Source of the DNA: Lautropia mirabilis
GTDB lineage: Bacteria > Pseudomonadota > Gammaproteobacteria > Burkholderiales > Burkholderiaceae_E
Assembly: GCF_900637555.1 (NCBI RefSeq)
Contig: NZ_LR134378.1
Span: 196,001 to 260,000, forward strand
Reading direction: 5' to 3'
Length of the DNA: 64,000 nucleotides
How positions within the stretch are numbered: the stretch's first letter is position 1; each line of letters begins with the position of its first letter. Under the pieces are notes generated by a model. That model saw only the letters and a list, made by a program, of their open reading frames with translations. It made no database searches and was not told the DNA's origin. Below are positions 27,658-36,919 of the stretch, piece after piece. Made by a program: the position numbers and the translations under genes.

Positions 27658-28496
27658 ACGGATCCGCATCTTCTCCCCTGGCCTCCGCGCTGGGGCCACT
27701 CGCCTCGCTGGACGCGCTGTTCCGGCTCTTTCTGGCGGGCCGGCACCTGAACCGCGTGGCCGATCCGGCGCTGTGGGCCGAGCTGGAAAGGCACGAGGCC
27801 GATTACACGCTGCTGTTCTCGTCGCTGGGCTACACGCTGCGCGTGGATCACCGGGGATTTGCGTGGTTCCACACGCCGTCGGCCAGTGCCCCCATCAACC
27901 GGATCAGCCGGCAGCTGGCCCTGCTGTTCATGGTCATTTTCGATACGCAGGCCAATGCAGGGCAGACACTGCAGCGGTTTGCCGACTGGCTGGTCACGCG
28001 CGAGCTGCTGGCCGAGACGCACAAGCAGCATCAGGACATGCTGGAGGCCGAGGGGCTGGACACCGAAGGGCTGCGGGAACTCTTCGACCGGGCCGCTGGT
28101 CTGGGTTTTGCGCAGCGTGATGGCGCCGGCTGGCGGCTGCTGCCGGCGGTGTATCGCTACCTGGACCATTTTCAGGCGCTGGCCGCCGACGAACGCGACA
28201 CCACAGACGCCGGGTTCGGTCCGTCCGACGATGCAGATGGTATGCAGGCAGGCGCAGGGGGCGCGGCCTCCAGCGAAGCGGACGGTCTTTCCGGCAGGAT
28301 CAGCCCCCGGAGAAGGCCCTCCCCCATCGATGATGACAATGCCGGCGGGGATGCCCCCTGCCCATCCGGCGATGCGATAGGCAACGGCAACGAAGTCATG
28401 ACCGGTGAAGACGACCTGTCCATTGACGACAACCCAGCCAGTGAGGACGCCCCGTCCAGCGACGCCCCTGATACCGACACCGGAGAGGCTCCCTGA
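27654..28496 (+). CDS. jetB: Wadjet protein JetB (MukE-like)
   Basis: 280 residues. Residues 1-175 are a winged-helix MukE-like domain (LDALFRLFLAGRHLNRV, ELERHEADYTLLFSSLGY, RISRQLALLFMVIF). The last ~100 residues are low-complexity and strongly acidic (many Asp, Ser, Pro, Gly), an unusual extension for JetB. It overlaps jetA by 4 bases and shares one base with jetC (TGATG). It binds JetA in the complex. The assignment rests on fold pattern and gene order. Confidence 0.78.
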   Translation: MNGSASSPLASALGPLASLDALFRLFLAGRHLNRVADPALWAELERHEADYTLLFSSLGYTLRVDHRGFAWFHTPSASAPINRISRQLALLFMVIFDTQANAGQTLQRFADWLVTRELLAETHKQHQDMLEAEGLDTEGLRELFDRAAGLGFAQRDGAGWRLLPAVYRYLDHFQALAADERDTTDAGFGPSDDADGMQAGAGGAASSEADGLSGRISPRRRPSPIDDDNAGGDAPCPSGDAIGNGNEVMTGEDDLSIDDNPASEDAPSSDAPDTDTGEAP

Positions 28497-31243
28497 TGCA
28501 ATACGGTTTCCAGCGTCTGGTGCTGCTCAACAGTGCCGGCTATTCCCGCGCCGAGCTGCCGCTCGATGGTTCGGTGTCGCTGGTGGCACCCAACAACACG
28601 GGCAAGACCAGTCTCATCAACGCGCTGCAGTATCTGCTGATCATCGACCGGCGGGTGATGAATTTCGGCGCACACGATGCCGACAAGAGCCGGCGTTTCT
28701 ATTTTCCGCACAACAGCGCCTACATCCTGCTGGAGGTCACGCTGCCCGAAACCGGCACCGTGGTGCTCGGTTGCGTGGGCAAGGGCGTGAGTTTCGATTA
28801 CGAGTATTTTGCCTATGCGGGGCCACTGAATGTGGACGAATACCGGCTGCCTGGTGGCGAACTGGTGGCCCAGCCGCAGCTGGCGGCCCATCTGGCTACG
28901 CACGAGCGGCGGGTATTCAGCTATTCGGGCAGCGAATTTGCCGACATGATCTACGGCGGTCGCAACCGCAAGGCCACCAGCGAGCTGGACCTGTGTGTGT
29001 TCCGGCTGGAACATGCCAGTGATGCGGCCAGCTTCCAGCGGGTGCTGACGCACACACTGAAGCTCGACCGTCTCACCTCGGCCGACGTCAAGAAAAACCT
29101 GCTGCAGATATTCCGGCGCGATCTGCCCGATGCGGGCATCGATTTCAAGGCCGAATGGGACCGTGCCTTTGCCGATCTGAATGGGGAATGGAGCCAGTAT
29201 CGTGCGGCCGTTGCCCAGAAAGTGTTGCTGGAAACACTGGAACAGAAACACGAGGCGCGACTGGAATTGCGCGGCCGGCTGCTGTGCATGAAGCCGCTGA
29301 TCGACGACGCCCTCGCCCACTGGCAGCAGCATTACGACACACGCCACCAGGCACTGACGCGGGAGCTGGGCCAGCACGACACCGAGATGAAACGCCTGCG
29401 GGACGAGGACATCCAGCTGGCCCGCCAGCAGAGCCTGGCCGAACAGGAAGAAAAACAGCTGCGCCAGCAGACCGACCAGCTGCAGGCGCTGCAGCGCCGC
29501 TTTGCCCTCATTCCGGAACGGCAGCTGCTGGACCAGCAGCGCGCCGCGCTGCAGCAGGACATCGATGCCATCGTCGTGCGCATCGGTCAGGCGCAAAGCC
29601 GCGAGCCGGCCGCCATCGAGCGCGAAATCCAGCGCCTGCAACGGGAACTGGCCCAGCTGGAACAGGAAATCCGCACGCAGGGCAACAACCTCTACCAGCA
29701 GCTGGCCAGCCAGCTCGCGCCGGAACAGCTGACCGTCCTCAACAGGACACTGGCCCGCTCCGTGCTCACCCTGGGCGCAGATGATTTCACGCTGGATGCA
29801 GCGGCGCTTGCGTCAATCCTGACCTCGCAGCCCTCCGGCCTGCCGGGGCTGAAACTCAATCTGGACGCACTGACGGCCCAGCACGAACAGCGCAGCCTGG
29901 CCGAACTCACCACCCTGCAGCAGGAGTTGCAGGCACAGCTGAAACAGCTGCATGAACAGCTCGACACGGCCCGCACGCTGGAAACGGTCAGGGCCCAGCG
30001 TCAGGCACTGGATGCGCAGCTGAAGCAGCTCGACGAGGACATCCGCGCCTGGGCCGAGATGCAGACCCTGCAAACCGCCGAACCGGCACGCCAGCAGCGG
30101 CTGACGGAACTGCAGCAGATGCTGGCCACACTCACCGAAACGCTGGCAAAGGCCGCTGAAAGACAGCAGGCCCTGGACCGGCAGCGCCAGCAGCTGCAGC
30201 AGGATCTGCACACGCTGCAGGAGCAGCACCGGCGCATCGAGCAGCGCCGCAACCAACGGCAGGATCACCAGCCACCCTTCACCTGGCTGCCCGAACTGCC
30301 CCATCACCCCTGGCTGGCCCAGCCGGACCTGGCCATGGACAAGCTGGCCGACCACCTGCAGCACTATCTGGCCGACTGCCGGCAGCTACCGGAACTGGAC
30401 GAGCAGATTCGCCGGCTGCTCATCGACCTGAACACCGGCGGTCTGACCAAGTACCACCTGAGCGAAAATCCGGAAACGGAGGTGAGCCGCCTCATCACTT
30501 TTGCGCATCACCTGCCGCAGGAATTCGAGGCCCTGGAAAAGAAATCCCGCTCGGCCGTGGTCAATGTGGCAGCCAGCCTGCGCGAACTGCGCGATGGGCT
30601 CAATGCCTTCAAAGGCCGGATGCGCGAATTCAACCGCAAGATCGGTGGCCGCCGCCTGTCCGACCTGAGCGTGTTCAAAATCGAGCCCGAAGACAACACC
30701 CCGCTGGTCGAGGCCATCGAACTGCTGATCAGCACCGCAGCCACGGTGGACAGCGGCGAAACCTTCGATCTGTTCAACCAGCAGAGCGTGCTGGATGACG
30801 ACCAGCTCGACCGCGCCAAGACCCTGCTGATCGAGGAAGGCAACGCCCGCCAGGGGCTGCGCGTGGCCGACCTGTTCGAGCTGCGTTTCTGGGTGGGCAA
30901 GGAGGGGCAGACGGCCGAAGCCTTCAATGATCTGGACAGCGCCGCCTCCAACGGCACCGTGCTGATGGCCAAGCTCATCACCGGCCTGGCCATGCTGCAT
31001 CTGATGCAGGACCAGCGCCGTCCCATTCAGGGCATCTGCTATCTGGACGAGGCACTGGCACTGGATGCCCGCAACCAGCGCAGCCTGATCGACACGGCCG
31101 CCGATTTCGGCTTTTCGCTGATCTTTGCCTCACCGGCGCCACTCGTCACCGCCCGCTACATCGTGCCCATCCAGCATCACGACGGGCACAACCAGATCAG
31201 CCGCCTGAGCTGGCAGATCATCGAGCCGCTGGAAGAAGCATGA
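28496..31243 (+). CDS. jetC: Wadjet SMC-like ATPase JetC (MukB-like)
   Basis: 915 residues. The N-terminal head has Walker A APNNTGKTS (31-39) with the downstream NALQYLLI helix. The middle (about 220-640) is Gln/Leu-rich coiled coil. The C-terminal head carries Walker B ICYLDEALALD with D851 and E852, followed by FASPAPL. JetC dimers extrude DNA loops and bring circular plasmids to JetD. It is shorter than MukB or type I JetC, mainly in the coiled coil. The start overlaps the jetB stop and the stop overlaps the jetD start, so translation is coupled. Confidence 0.88.
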   Translation: MQYGFQRLVLLNSAGYSRAELPLDGSVSLVAPNNTGKTSLINALQYLLIIDRRVMNFGAHDADKSRRFYFPHNSAYILLEVTLPETGTVVLGCVGKGVSFDYEYFAYAGPLNVDEYRLPGGELVAQPQLAAHLATHERRVFSYSGSEFADMIYGGRNRKATSELDLCVFRLEHASDAASFQRVLTHTLKLDRLTSADVKKNLLQIFRRDLPDAGIDFKAEWDRAFADLNGEWSQYRAAVAQKVLLETLEQKHEARLELRGRLLCMKPLIDDALAHWQQHYDTRHQALTRELGQHDTEMKRLRDEDIQLARQQSLAEQEEKQLRQQTDQLQALQRRFALIPERQLLDQQRAALQQDIDAIVVRIGQAQSREPAAIEREIQRLQRELAQLEQEIRTQGNNLYQQLASQLAPEQLTVLNRTLARSVLTLGADDFTLDAAALASILTSQPSGLPGLKLNLDALTAQHEQRSLAELTTLQQELQAQLKQLHEQLDTARTLETVRAQRQALDAQLKQLDEDIRAWAEMQTLQTAEPARQQRLTELQQMLATLTETLAKAAERQQALDRQRQQLQQDLHTLQEQHRRIEQRRNQRQDHQPPFTWLPELPHHPWLAQPDLAMDKLADHLQHYLADCRQLPELDEQIRRLLIDLNTGGLTKYHLSENPETEVSRLITFAHHLPQEFEALEKKSRSAVVNVAASLRELRDGLNAFKGRMREFNRKIGGRRLSDLSVFKIEPEDNTPLVEAIELLISTAATVDSGETFDLFNQQSVLDDDQLDRAKTLLIEEGNARQGLRVADLFELRFWVGKEGQTAEAFNDLDSAASNGTVLMAKLITGLAMLHLMQDQRRPIQGICYLDEALALDARNQRSLIDTAADFGFSLIFASPAPLVTARYIVPIQHHDGHNQISRLSWQIIEPLEEA

Positions 31244-32391
31244 GCAAACACGAAAACGCATTGCGAGCCGCCCTGCTCAGACTCAACGGCCAGAACCCAC
31301 TGCCCGTCAGCGCATTCACCCCTGCCCAGCGCCGGGCACTGGAACGGTTCGGCCAGCAGACGGGCGCCGTACAGTTTCTGGCCCGGGGCAGCGGCGGCAG
31401 TTACCGCATCAGCAACCCCGCCGTCTTCGCGCTGCATCTGCGCACCCTGTCGCCGCTGGCCCCCATCCCGCCAGTGCCTGCCTCTCCCGAGGCAGCACCG
31501 GCACCTCACCCCCGTTCCTGGGTACCGTCTCCCGCCAAAGGTGCACCGCCCGTTGCAGATTCGACAGGCACGCCCTGCGCGCCACCTGATACAGACACGC
31601 CCCTCACCACGGGCACATCAGCCGCTGCAGGCGCGCCTCCCATCCGCGCCCACAACATCGGCCACCGCCGTGACAGCAAGGCCGGCCGGCATGCACACGA
31701 CGCTGGCTATGTCCTGCTGAAGGCAGCCTTCCCCCGTCGGAACAGCGTCATGCCTCCTTCTTCGGGGCAACCGGAAAGTGGTTCTGACTCACCCTGGGGT
31801 GCCAGCCACATCGCCATGACGGTGCCGGACAGCGTCCCAGCCGGACAGGGCACATCGAGCGCCCCCCTCGACTGGCATGCCCCCACCAGAAACCTGCACC
31901 TGCCCCTGGCAGCACACACCCGCGACTTCGGGGCAGCCTGCCTGCGCATCACCCCGGACGACGACTGGCATACCGACGCCCCCCTCTGGCTCATCGAGAA
32001 CCAGGCGCTCTTCGACCGCACCGACTGGCTGCCCCCGGGGCCTGCCGTCACGCTGCTCTACTACAACGGCCAGCTCTCCGACCTGCTGGTCCGCTGGCTG
32101 GCAGCACGCCCACGGGGCAGCCGGCTGATCCATTTCCCCGACTACGATGGCATCGGGCTGGCCAACTTTGCCCGCCTGCACGCGCAGCTGGGCGATGCCT
32201 GCCACTTCTGGCTGATGCCCGGCTGGGCAGACAGCCTGCAGCGCTATGGCAGCCATGCACTGTGGCTCAGAACGCTGGACCCGTTTCTGCGTGTCCGGCC
32301 CGACCTGCCCAGCCATCTGGCCCCCCTGCTCACGCAGATGGAGCTGAATGGTCTGGCCCTCGAACAGGAGGCCGTGTGGCTGACGGCATGA
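31240..32391 (+). CDS. jetD: Wadjet nuclease JetD (DUF2220/TOPRIM)
   Basis: 383 residues. The N-terminal winged helix (about 1-75) is followed by a Pro/Ala/Thr-rich stretch (about 85-150), then RRDSKAGRHAHDAGYVLLKA. The TOPRIM/Spo11-like domain has E253 in LWLIENQALF and D301/D303 in FPDYDGIGLANF, the metal-binding triad that cuts plasmid DNA in characterised JetD proteins. The Pro-rich insert is longer than I would expect and may be a linker. ATG overlaps the jetC stop (ATGA), and its TGA overlaps the next gene in the same way. Confidence 0.85.
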   Translation: MSKHENALRAALLRLNGQNPLPVSAFTPAQRRALERFGQQTGAVQFLARGSGGSYRISNPAVFALHLRTLSPLAPIPPVPASPEAAPAPHPRSWVPSPAKGAPPVADSTGTPCAPPDTDTPLTTGTSAAAGAPPIRAHNIGHRRDSKAGRHAHDAGYVLLKAAFPRRNSVMPPSSGQPESGSDSPWGASHIAMTVPDSVPAGQGTSSAPLDWHAPTRNLHLPLAAHTRDFGAACLRITPDDDWHTDAPLWLIENQALFDRTDWLPPGPAVTLLYYNGQLSDLLVRWLAARPRGSRLIHFPDYDGIGLANFARLHAQLGDACHFWLMPGWADSLQRYGSHALWLRTLDPFLRVRPDLPSHLAPLLTQMELNGLALEQEAVWLTA

Positions 32392-32852
32392 GCATGAAAG
32401 ACACTCCCACCCCAACCTCACTCGCCGGCTATGCCGACTGGCTGGCCAGCCTGAAGCGCCGCATCCACCACGCCCGGCAGCGCGCCGCACTGGCCGTCAA
32501 CCAGGAACTGATCGGCCTGTACTGGCAGATCAGCCGGGACATCCTGCAACGCCAGGCCGAGCAGGGGTGGGGAACGAAAGTGATCGACCGGCTGTCACGG
32601 GATCTGCGCACGGCCTTCCCGGAGATGAAGGGGTTTTCGCCGCGCAATCTCAAGTACATGCGTGCATTTGCCGAGTCGTGGCCGGAACCCGAATTTGTGC
32701 AGCAGCTTGCTGCACAATTGCCCTGGGGACACAACCAGGTCATGCTGGACAAGCTCGATACCCCACGTTCCCGCCGATGGTACGCCTCGAAAGCCATCGA
32801 ACAGCTCGAACGGGAACTGGGCACGTCCGGGGAGGGCGACACCGGGGCATGA
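32388..32852 (+). CDS. DUF1016 N-terminal domain protein, truncated
   Basis: 154 residues matching only the N-terminal DUF1016/YhcG domain: ARQRAALAVNQELIGLYWQIS, GWGTKVIDRLSRDL, GFSPRNLKYMRAF and LPWGHNQVMLDKL. Full proteins continue for about 200 residues into a PD-(D/E)XK nuclease; here the match ends after RRWYASKAIEQ and the frame closes. ATG 32388 overlaps the jetD stop (ATGA), so it is the fifth gene of the Wadjet operon in layout. It may be a decayed passenger or a DNA-binding accessory. A start at ATG 32394 is equally possible. Confidence 0.7.
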   Translation: MSMKDTPTPTSLAGYADWLASLKRRIHHARQRAALAVNQELIGLYWQISRDILQRQAEQGWGTKVIDRLSRDLRTAFPEMKGFSPRNLKYMRAFAESWPEPEFVQQLAAQLPWGHNQVMLDKLDTPRSRRWYASKAIEQLERELGTSGEGDTGA

Positions 32853-32972
32853 CCCCCGCCCACCCCCTCCCGCCAACCGCCCCGCCCCTTCGGCACGACA
32901 TCCCCGGCCCGGTGACGCACCATGGCGCCGGCCCGTCAACACTTCTGTCTGCACCGCCCCGGAGACTCCGCC

Positions 32973-33743
32973 ATGGGCACCACGCCGCAGCCCGATTCCC
33001 CGTCCACCGCCCACCCGCCGGAGACCGTCCGCCTGCCCACGCGCCCGCTGGCCCGCATGGCCGGCCTTGGCCTGATGACGCTGGCACGTGCCCTGACGGG
33101 GGTGCGCAGTTTCTGGAGCGGCTGTGCGCCGGAACCGCGTCAGCGCGTCTACTTTGCCAACCACAGCAGCCACACCGACTTCCTGCTGCTCTGGGCCTCG
33201 CTGCCACCCGCGCTGCGTGCCGTGACCCGGCCCGTGGCCGGCGCCGATTACTGGAACGGCTCCACGCTGAAGCGCTTCATCATCCATGACGTGTTCCATG
33301 GCGTACTGGTCGAACGCAGCAGCAGCACAGCGCCGGCCGATGCCGGCACCCCAACCGACACCGCCCGCGCCGAGGCCGCCGCGCGCGCCATGCAGCCTCT
33401 GCACGATGCGCTGGCCAGGGGGCATTCACTGATTATTTTTCCCGAAGGCACCCGCAACCTGGGAGACGGACTGCTGCCCTTCAAATCCGGCATCTACCAC
33501 CTGGCCCGGGCCTGGCCGCAGGTCGAGTTCGTGCCGGTCTGGCTGGAGAACCTGAACCGGGTCATGCCCAAGGGGCAGGTCATTCCGCTGCCGCTGCTGT
33601 GCACCGTGACCTTCGGTGCACCGGTTCCCCTGAACGACGGGGCAAAACCAGAGGCGGCGCAGAACATGCCGCACTCCCCCAAGGACGACTACCTCGCCCG
33701 CGCCCGTGCCGCCCTGCTGGCACTCAGGCCCCAGCGGGACTGA
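32973..33743 (+). CDS. 1-acyl-sn-glycerol-3-phosphate acyltransferase-like protein
   Basis: 256 residues of the PlsC family. The acyltransferase motif H64-x4-D69 lies in NHSSHTD, and FPEGTR (156-161) binds the phosphate. The FKSGIYHLA and VPVWLENLNR blocks are also typical. It transfers acyl groups to lysophospholipid at the inner membrane. ATG 32973 is chosen because GGAGA lies 8 bases upstream; an earlier ATG at 32922 would add a non-conserved segment. It precedes a CdsA-like gene, an arrangement seen in accessory lipid operons, so the pair probably makes and activates phosphatidate together. Confidence 0.88.
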   Translation: MGTTPQPDSPSTAHPPETVRLPTRPLARMAGLGLMTLARALTGVRSFWSGCAPEPRQRVYFANHSSHTDFLLLWASLPPALRAVTRPVAGADYWNGSTLKRFIIHDVFHGVLVERSSSTAPADAGTPTDTARAEAAARAMQPLHDALARGHSLIIFPEGTRNLGDGLLPFKSGIYHLARAWPQVEFVPVWLENLNRVMPKGQVIPLPLLCTVTFGAPVPLNDGAKPEAAQNMPHSPKDDYLARARAALLALRPQRD

Positions 33744-33892
33744 CCGGGAGCAGGCATGCCGAAACCACCGATCCCGGCACAGCCCCCTGCTGCCATGTCC
33801 CCGGCCTGCCTCCACCGGCTTCTGCCGGTTCTGCCCTTCTCCCCCACCCTGTCACGGCATATGCCTGCTCCGCCGCAGGCCGCCCCTGAACC

Positions 33893-34828
33893 ATGACGCA
33901 TCACACCCTGCTCCTCAACGGCCTCATCCTCGGCATGCTGGTGGTGGCCTCGCTCATCGGTGCCCTGCTCAAATGGCGCGTGGGTTTCGACACGCCGCAC
34001 GCCGTCATCGACAACCTCAACGCACGCATCAAGGCGTGGTGGGTGATGGCCGTGGTGATGAGTGGCACGCTGGCCATCGGTCACTGGGCGGTGATCCTGC
34101 TGTTCGCCGGCATTTCCTTCTTTGCACTGCGCGAGTTTCTCACCATCGCCCCCACCCGGCGGGGAGACCATCTGGCGCTGATCGCCGCGTTCTATCTGGT
34201 GCTGCCTCTGCAGTATTACCTGATTGCCATTGGCTGGTATGGGCTCTTCTCGGTGTTCATCCCGGTCTATGGTTTTCTGCTGCTGCCCATTCTGGCCACG
34301 CTGGGCAACGACACGCAGCAGTTCCTGACGCGCGCATCCACCGTGCAATGGGGGCTGATGGTTGCGGTCTACTGCATTTCCTGCGTGCCGGCGCTGATGG
34401 TGTTGGACATTCCGGATTATCGCGACAGCAACCTGCTGCTGATCAACTGGCTGATTCTGGTGGTGCAGAGTTCGGACGTGCTGCAGTACGTGTGCGGCAA
34501 GCTGGCCGGCAGACACCGGATTGCACCGGTACTCTCCCCCTCCAAGACCGTGGAAGGTTTTGTGGGCGGGGTGCTGTTGGCCTCGTGCCTGGGCATGGCT
34601 CTCTGCTGGATCACACCCTTTGCCTGGTGGCAGGCCGCGCTCATCGCCATCCTCGTCAACCTCATGGGCTTTGCGGGTGGCCTGGTGATGTCCGCCATCA
34701 AGCGTGACCGCGGCGTCAAGGACTGGGGCGCCATGATCGAAGGCCATGGCGGCATGCTCGACCGCCTGGATTCGCTGTGCTTCTCCGCACCCATCTTCTT
34801 CCACGTGGTGCGCTATTTCTGGGTGTGA
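33893..34828 (+). CDS. cdsA: Phosphatidate cytidylyltransferase
   Basis: A 311-residue, mostly hydrophobic protein with about eight predicted membrane segments. The CDP-diglyceride synthase signature is complete at 267-293: SAIKRDRGVKDWG...GHGGMLDRLD. It converts phosphatidate and CTP to CDP-diacylglycerol. It lies 149 bases after the PlsC-like gene. Because it is not beside frr/uppS/dxr, it is probably a second, accessory CdsA (YnbB-like) rather than the essential copy. Confidence 0.88.
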   Translation: MTHHTLLLNGLILGMLVVASLIGALLKWRVGFDTPHAVIDNLNARIKAWWVMAVVMSGTLAIGHWAVILLFAGISFFALREFLTIAPTRRGDHLALIAAFYLVLPLQYYLIAIGWYGLFSVFIPVYGFLLLPILATLGNDTQQFLTRASTVQWGLMVAVYCISCVPALMVLDIPDYRDSNLLLINWLILVVQSSDVLQYVCGKLAGRHRIAPVLSPSKTVEGFVGGVLLASCLGMALCWITPFAWWQAALIAILVNLMGFAGGLVMSAIKRDRGVKDWGAMIEGHGGMLDRLDSLCFSAPIFFHVVRYFWV

Positions 34829-34927
34829 GGCGGGTCAACCCCAACGCCGGCTCCAGCACCCGCATCAACGAGCCCGGCCGCACCGCCTGGGTACGCCTCG
34901 ACCTGAAGTGGTGACGCCCCTGCTCCC

Positions 34928-35599
34928 TCAGCCCAGGGCCCCGCTGCGCAGCAACGCCAGCGCGGGCCCTTCGGCCAGGTGCTCGTACAGGATCACCGTC
35001 CCGATCACGATCAGCACGATGCCGCCCAGCATCTCGGCGCGCCGGCCCACCAGCGTGCCCAGCAGCCGGCCCAGCATCACGCCAAGTGTCACCATCATCG
35101 TGGTGCACAGGCCGATCACCAACGCCACCTGGCCGATGGGCACGTCCACGAAGGCCAGCGTCACGCCCACCGCCATCGCGTCGATGCTGGTGGCCACGCT
35201 GGTCAGCAGCATCGACAGCAGGCCGGCCGGCAACAGACGTCCCGTCCGCAGGGCACTGCCATCTGCACCCAGCTGTACCCCCGTGTCGTACGGTGCATCC
35301 GTCTGATCATCACAGTCGGGCTCCAGAGGCTGGAACGACTTCCAGACCATGTGAATGCCCAGCCCCGCCAGCAGCACAAAAGCCACCCAGTGGTCGATGC
35401 TGGCCACGAAGCGCGAGGCTGCCGATCCCAGCAGCCAGCCAATCAGCGGCGTGGTGGCCTCGACAACGCCAAAAAGGATGCCGATGCCCAGCGCCTGAGA
35501 CAGGCGGGGTCGTGACATGCAGGCGCCTCTGGCCAGCGCCGCCGCAAAAGCGTCGGTGGACATGGCCATGCCAAGCGCAACAATGGAAAGGGCACTCAT
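34928..35599 (-). CDS. mntP: Manganese efflux pump MntP
   Basis: 223 residues with six predicted membrane helices. The family's acidic motifs are both present: [13 protein letters not shown] near the start and [17 protein letters not shown] after the central loop. The loop between helices 3 and 4 is acidic (DCDDQTD). MntP exports Mn2+. A yybP-ykoY manganese riboswitch lies 75 bases upstream, so expression should rise with Mn. No good Shine-Dalgarno precedes ATG 35599. It is convergent with cdsA. Confidence 0.93.
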   Translation of the reverse strand: MSALSIVALGMAMSTDAFAAALARGACMSRPRLSQALGIGILFGVVEATTPLIGWLLGSAASRFVASIDHWVAFVLLAGLGIHMVWKSFQPLEPDCDDQTDAPYDTGVQLGADGSALRTGRLLPAGLLSMLLTSVATSIDAMAVGVTLAFVDVPIGQVALVIGLCTTMMVTLGVMLGRLLGTLVGRRAEMLGGIVLIVIGTVILYEHLAEGPALALLRSGALG

Positions 35600-35673
35600 G
35601 GGGAAAAGGGATTACCTGCGGCCGGCACGACACAACACACCACGCATCCGACCGATGCCTGCGCGGCGTGTCG

Positions 35674-35902
35674 CTCGTCGGTCTCGCCAGGCCCGGTCCA
35701 GGTGGACCGGCTGCCGGGAAGTGCGGAACGGGCTACCAAAACGCCACGCATGGCGTCAGCGCCCCTGTCCAGAAACATCCCGGGCCGCTTCCGCCACAGC
35801 GTCGAAGCAAGGACGCGCCCTGTAAAACACGTCCTATATACCGACAGCCGAGTCTGTTGACGGAAGCACTTCCATTGCGGAAGCAGGCTACTCCCCAAAG
35901 AG
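35674..35902 (-). promoter_or_regulatory. yybP-ykoY manganese riboswitch of mntP
   Basis: On the minus strand the element opens with TTTGGGGAGTAGCC (35899-35886 region), the family's most conserved block. It continues with CGTCAACAGACTCGG, which matches the GUCA-ACA-ACU metal-site motif, and closes with GGCGAGACC (35688-35680). The closing helix pairs CTCTTTGG (35902-35895) with CCGACGAG (35681-35674), 7 of 8 positions. Other stems between them are long, making the element about 229 nt. Its place before mntP is the known arrangement. Confidence 0.8.
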
Positions 35903-36042
35903 GAACGGGGGCATATTAACCCATAAGCACGTCCGTTTCACCATTCTTTCAGAGAAGCGTCAGAAATCAATGACTTGGCGGCTTCCAAATACCCATATCG
36001 CATTAAATAACAATAATCAATCTTATTAACTAGTGCTGCCGA

Positions 36043-36909
36043 TCAGTAATGTCGCCGCGCAAATGCCAGCGACTGCTCGATATTTGCAAAATGCAAATCA
36101 TTCTCTCTTGCAAGAATCTCCACGCACACCACCCGGTCCGGCACCCAGCGACGGATCGCCGCCGCCATGGTGGCATGATCGACCGCCTCTGGAAGATGCC
36201 CCGGCGGCACTCCTGACTGCACTCCCGGCTGCCGCACGCCGGCAGGCTGCCCCAGCGGCACCAGGTCCTTCTCGCTGGCATGGATATGCCGCACCCAGGC
36301 CGCGCCCTCGGCCAGCAGCGCCTCGATGTCCTCGCCATTGAGCTGCACCACCGCCGTGTCCAGCACGATACCCACGGACGGATGGCTCAGCGTCCGGGCC
36401 ATGCGCAGGCTGGACGCCGTGTCCGTCATGAAGTTCGCGCCATAGTGCGGATGCACGCCCTCCAGGCAGATCGTCACGCCTGCGTCGGCCGCCACCTCCA
36501 CCAGCCGCCCGAAGAACTCCAGCGCCCGCGTCCATGCCTCGGCATCGGTCAGCCCCGTCCGGTTGCGATTGGCCGGCGACCCGAACACCAGCCGCGTCGC
36601 ACCCAGCCAGGCCCCCACCCGACACACCGCTGCCAGATACGCCAGCATCCGCTGTTGAACGTCCGGCGGACCGAACAGGTTCAGCCCCTGCGTGCCATAC
36701 AGCAGCGACTGCATGCCCGTGATCTCGATGCCCCGATCCGCCCACCAGTCGCGCACCCGGCGCACCTCGGCCTCACGCACCGCCGCCACATCCGCAAAAT
36801 ACTTGGTGGGCGCCACGTCGATGGCATCCACCCCAAGCCGCGCCAGCAGCCCGGCCACCGCCTCGTCCCGAGACGGATCCCACGCCAGATTGGTCAGTCC
36901 CAGCCTCAT
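36043..36909 (-). CDS. Sugar phosphate isomerase/epimerase-like TIM-barrel protein
   Basis: 288 residues of the xylose-isomerase-like (AP_endonuc_2) fold. Key segments: LGLTNLAWD at strand 1, GIEITGMQSLLYG, a metal-site Glu in ICLEGVHPHYG, VGIVLDTAVVQ, WVRHIHASEKDLVPLG and VCVEILA. It starts 10 bases after the permease gene and ends the four-gene transporter operon. Substrate is unknown; a sugar or polyol derivative brought in by the ABC transporter is plausible. Confidence 0.75.
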   Translation of the reverse strand: MRLGLTNLAWDPSRDEAVAGLLARLGVDAIDVAPTKYFADVAAVREAEVRRVRDWWADRGIEITGMQSLLYGTQGLNLFGPPDVQQRMLAYLAAVCRVGAWLGATRLVFGSPANRNRTGLTDAEAWTRALEFFGRLVEVAADAGVTICLEGVHPHYGANFMTDTASSLRMARTLSHPSVGIVLDTAVVQLNGEDIEALLAEGAAWVRHIHASEKDLVPLGQPAGVRQPGVQSGVPPGHLPEAVDHATMAAAIRRWVPDRVVCVEILARENDLHFANIEQSLAFARRHY

Positions 36910-36919
36910 CCCTTGCTCC

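Noticed and set aside
29400-30250. Repeats in the middle of jetC as a mobile or CRISPR-like array
   Set aside because: The CAGCTG-rich pattern is coding for a Gln/Leu coiled coil; spacing is irregular and the frame is intact.
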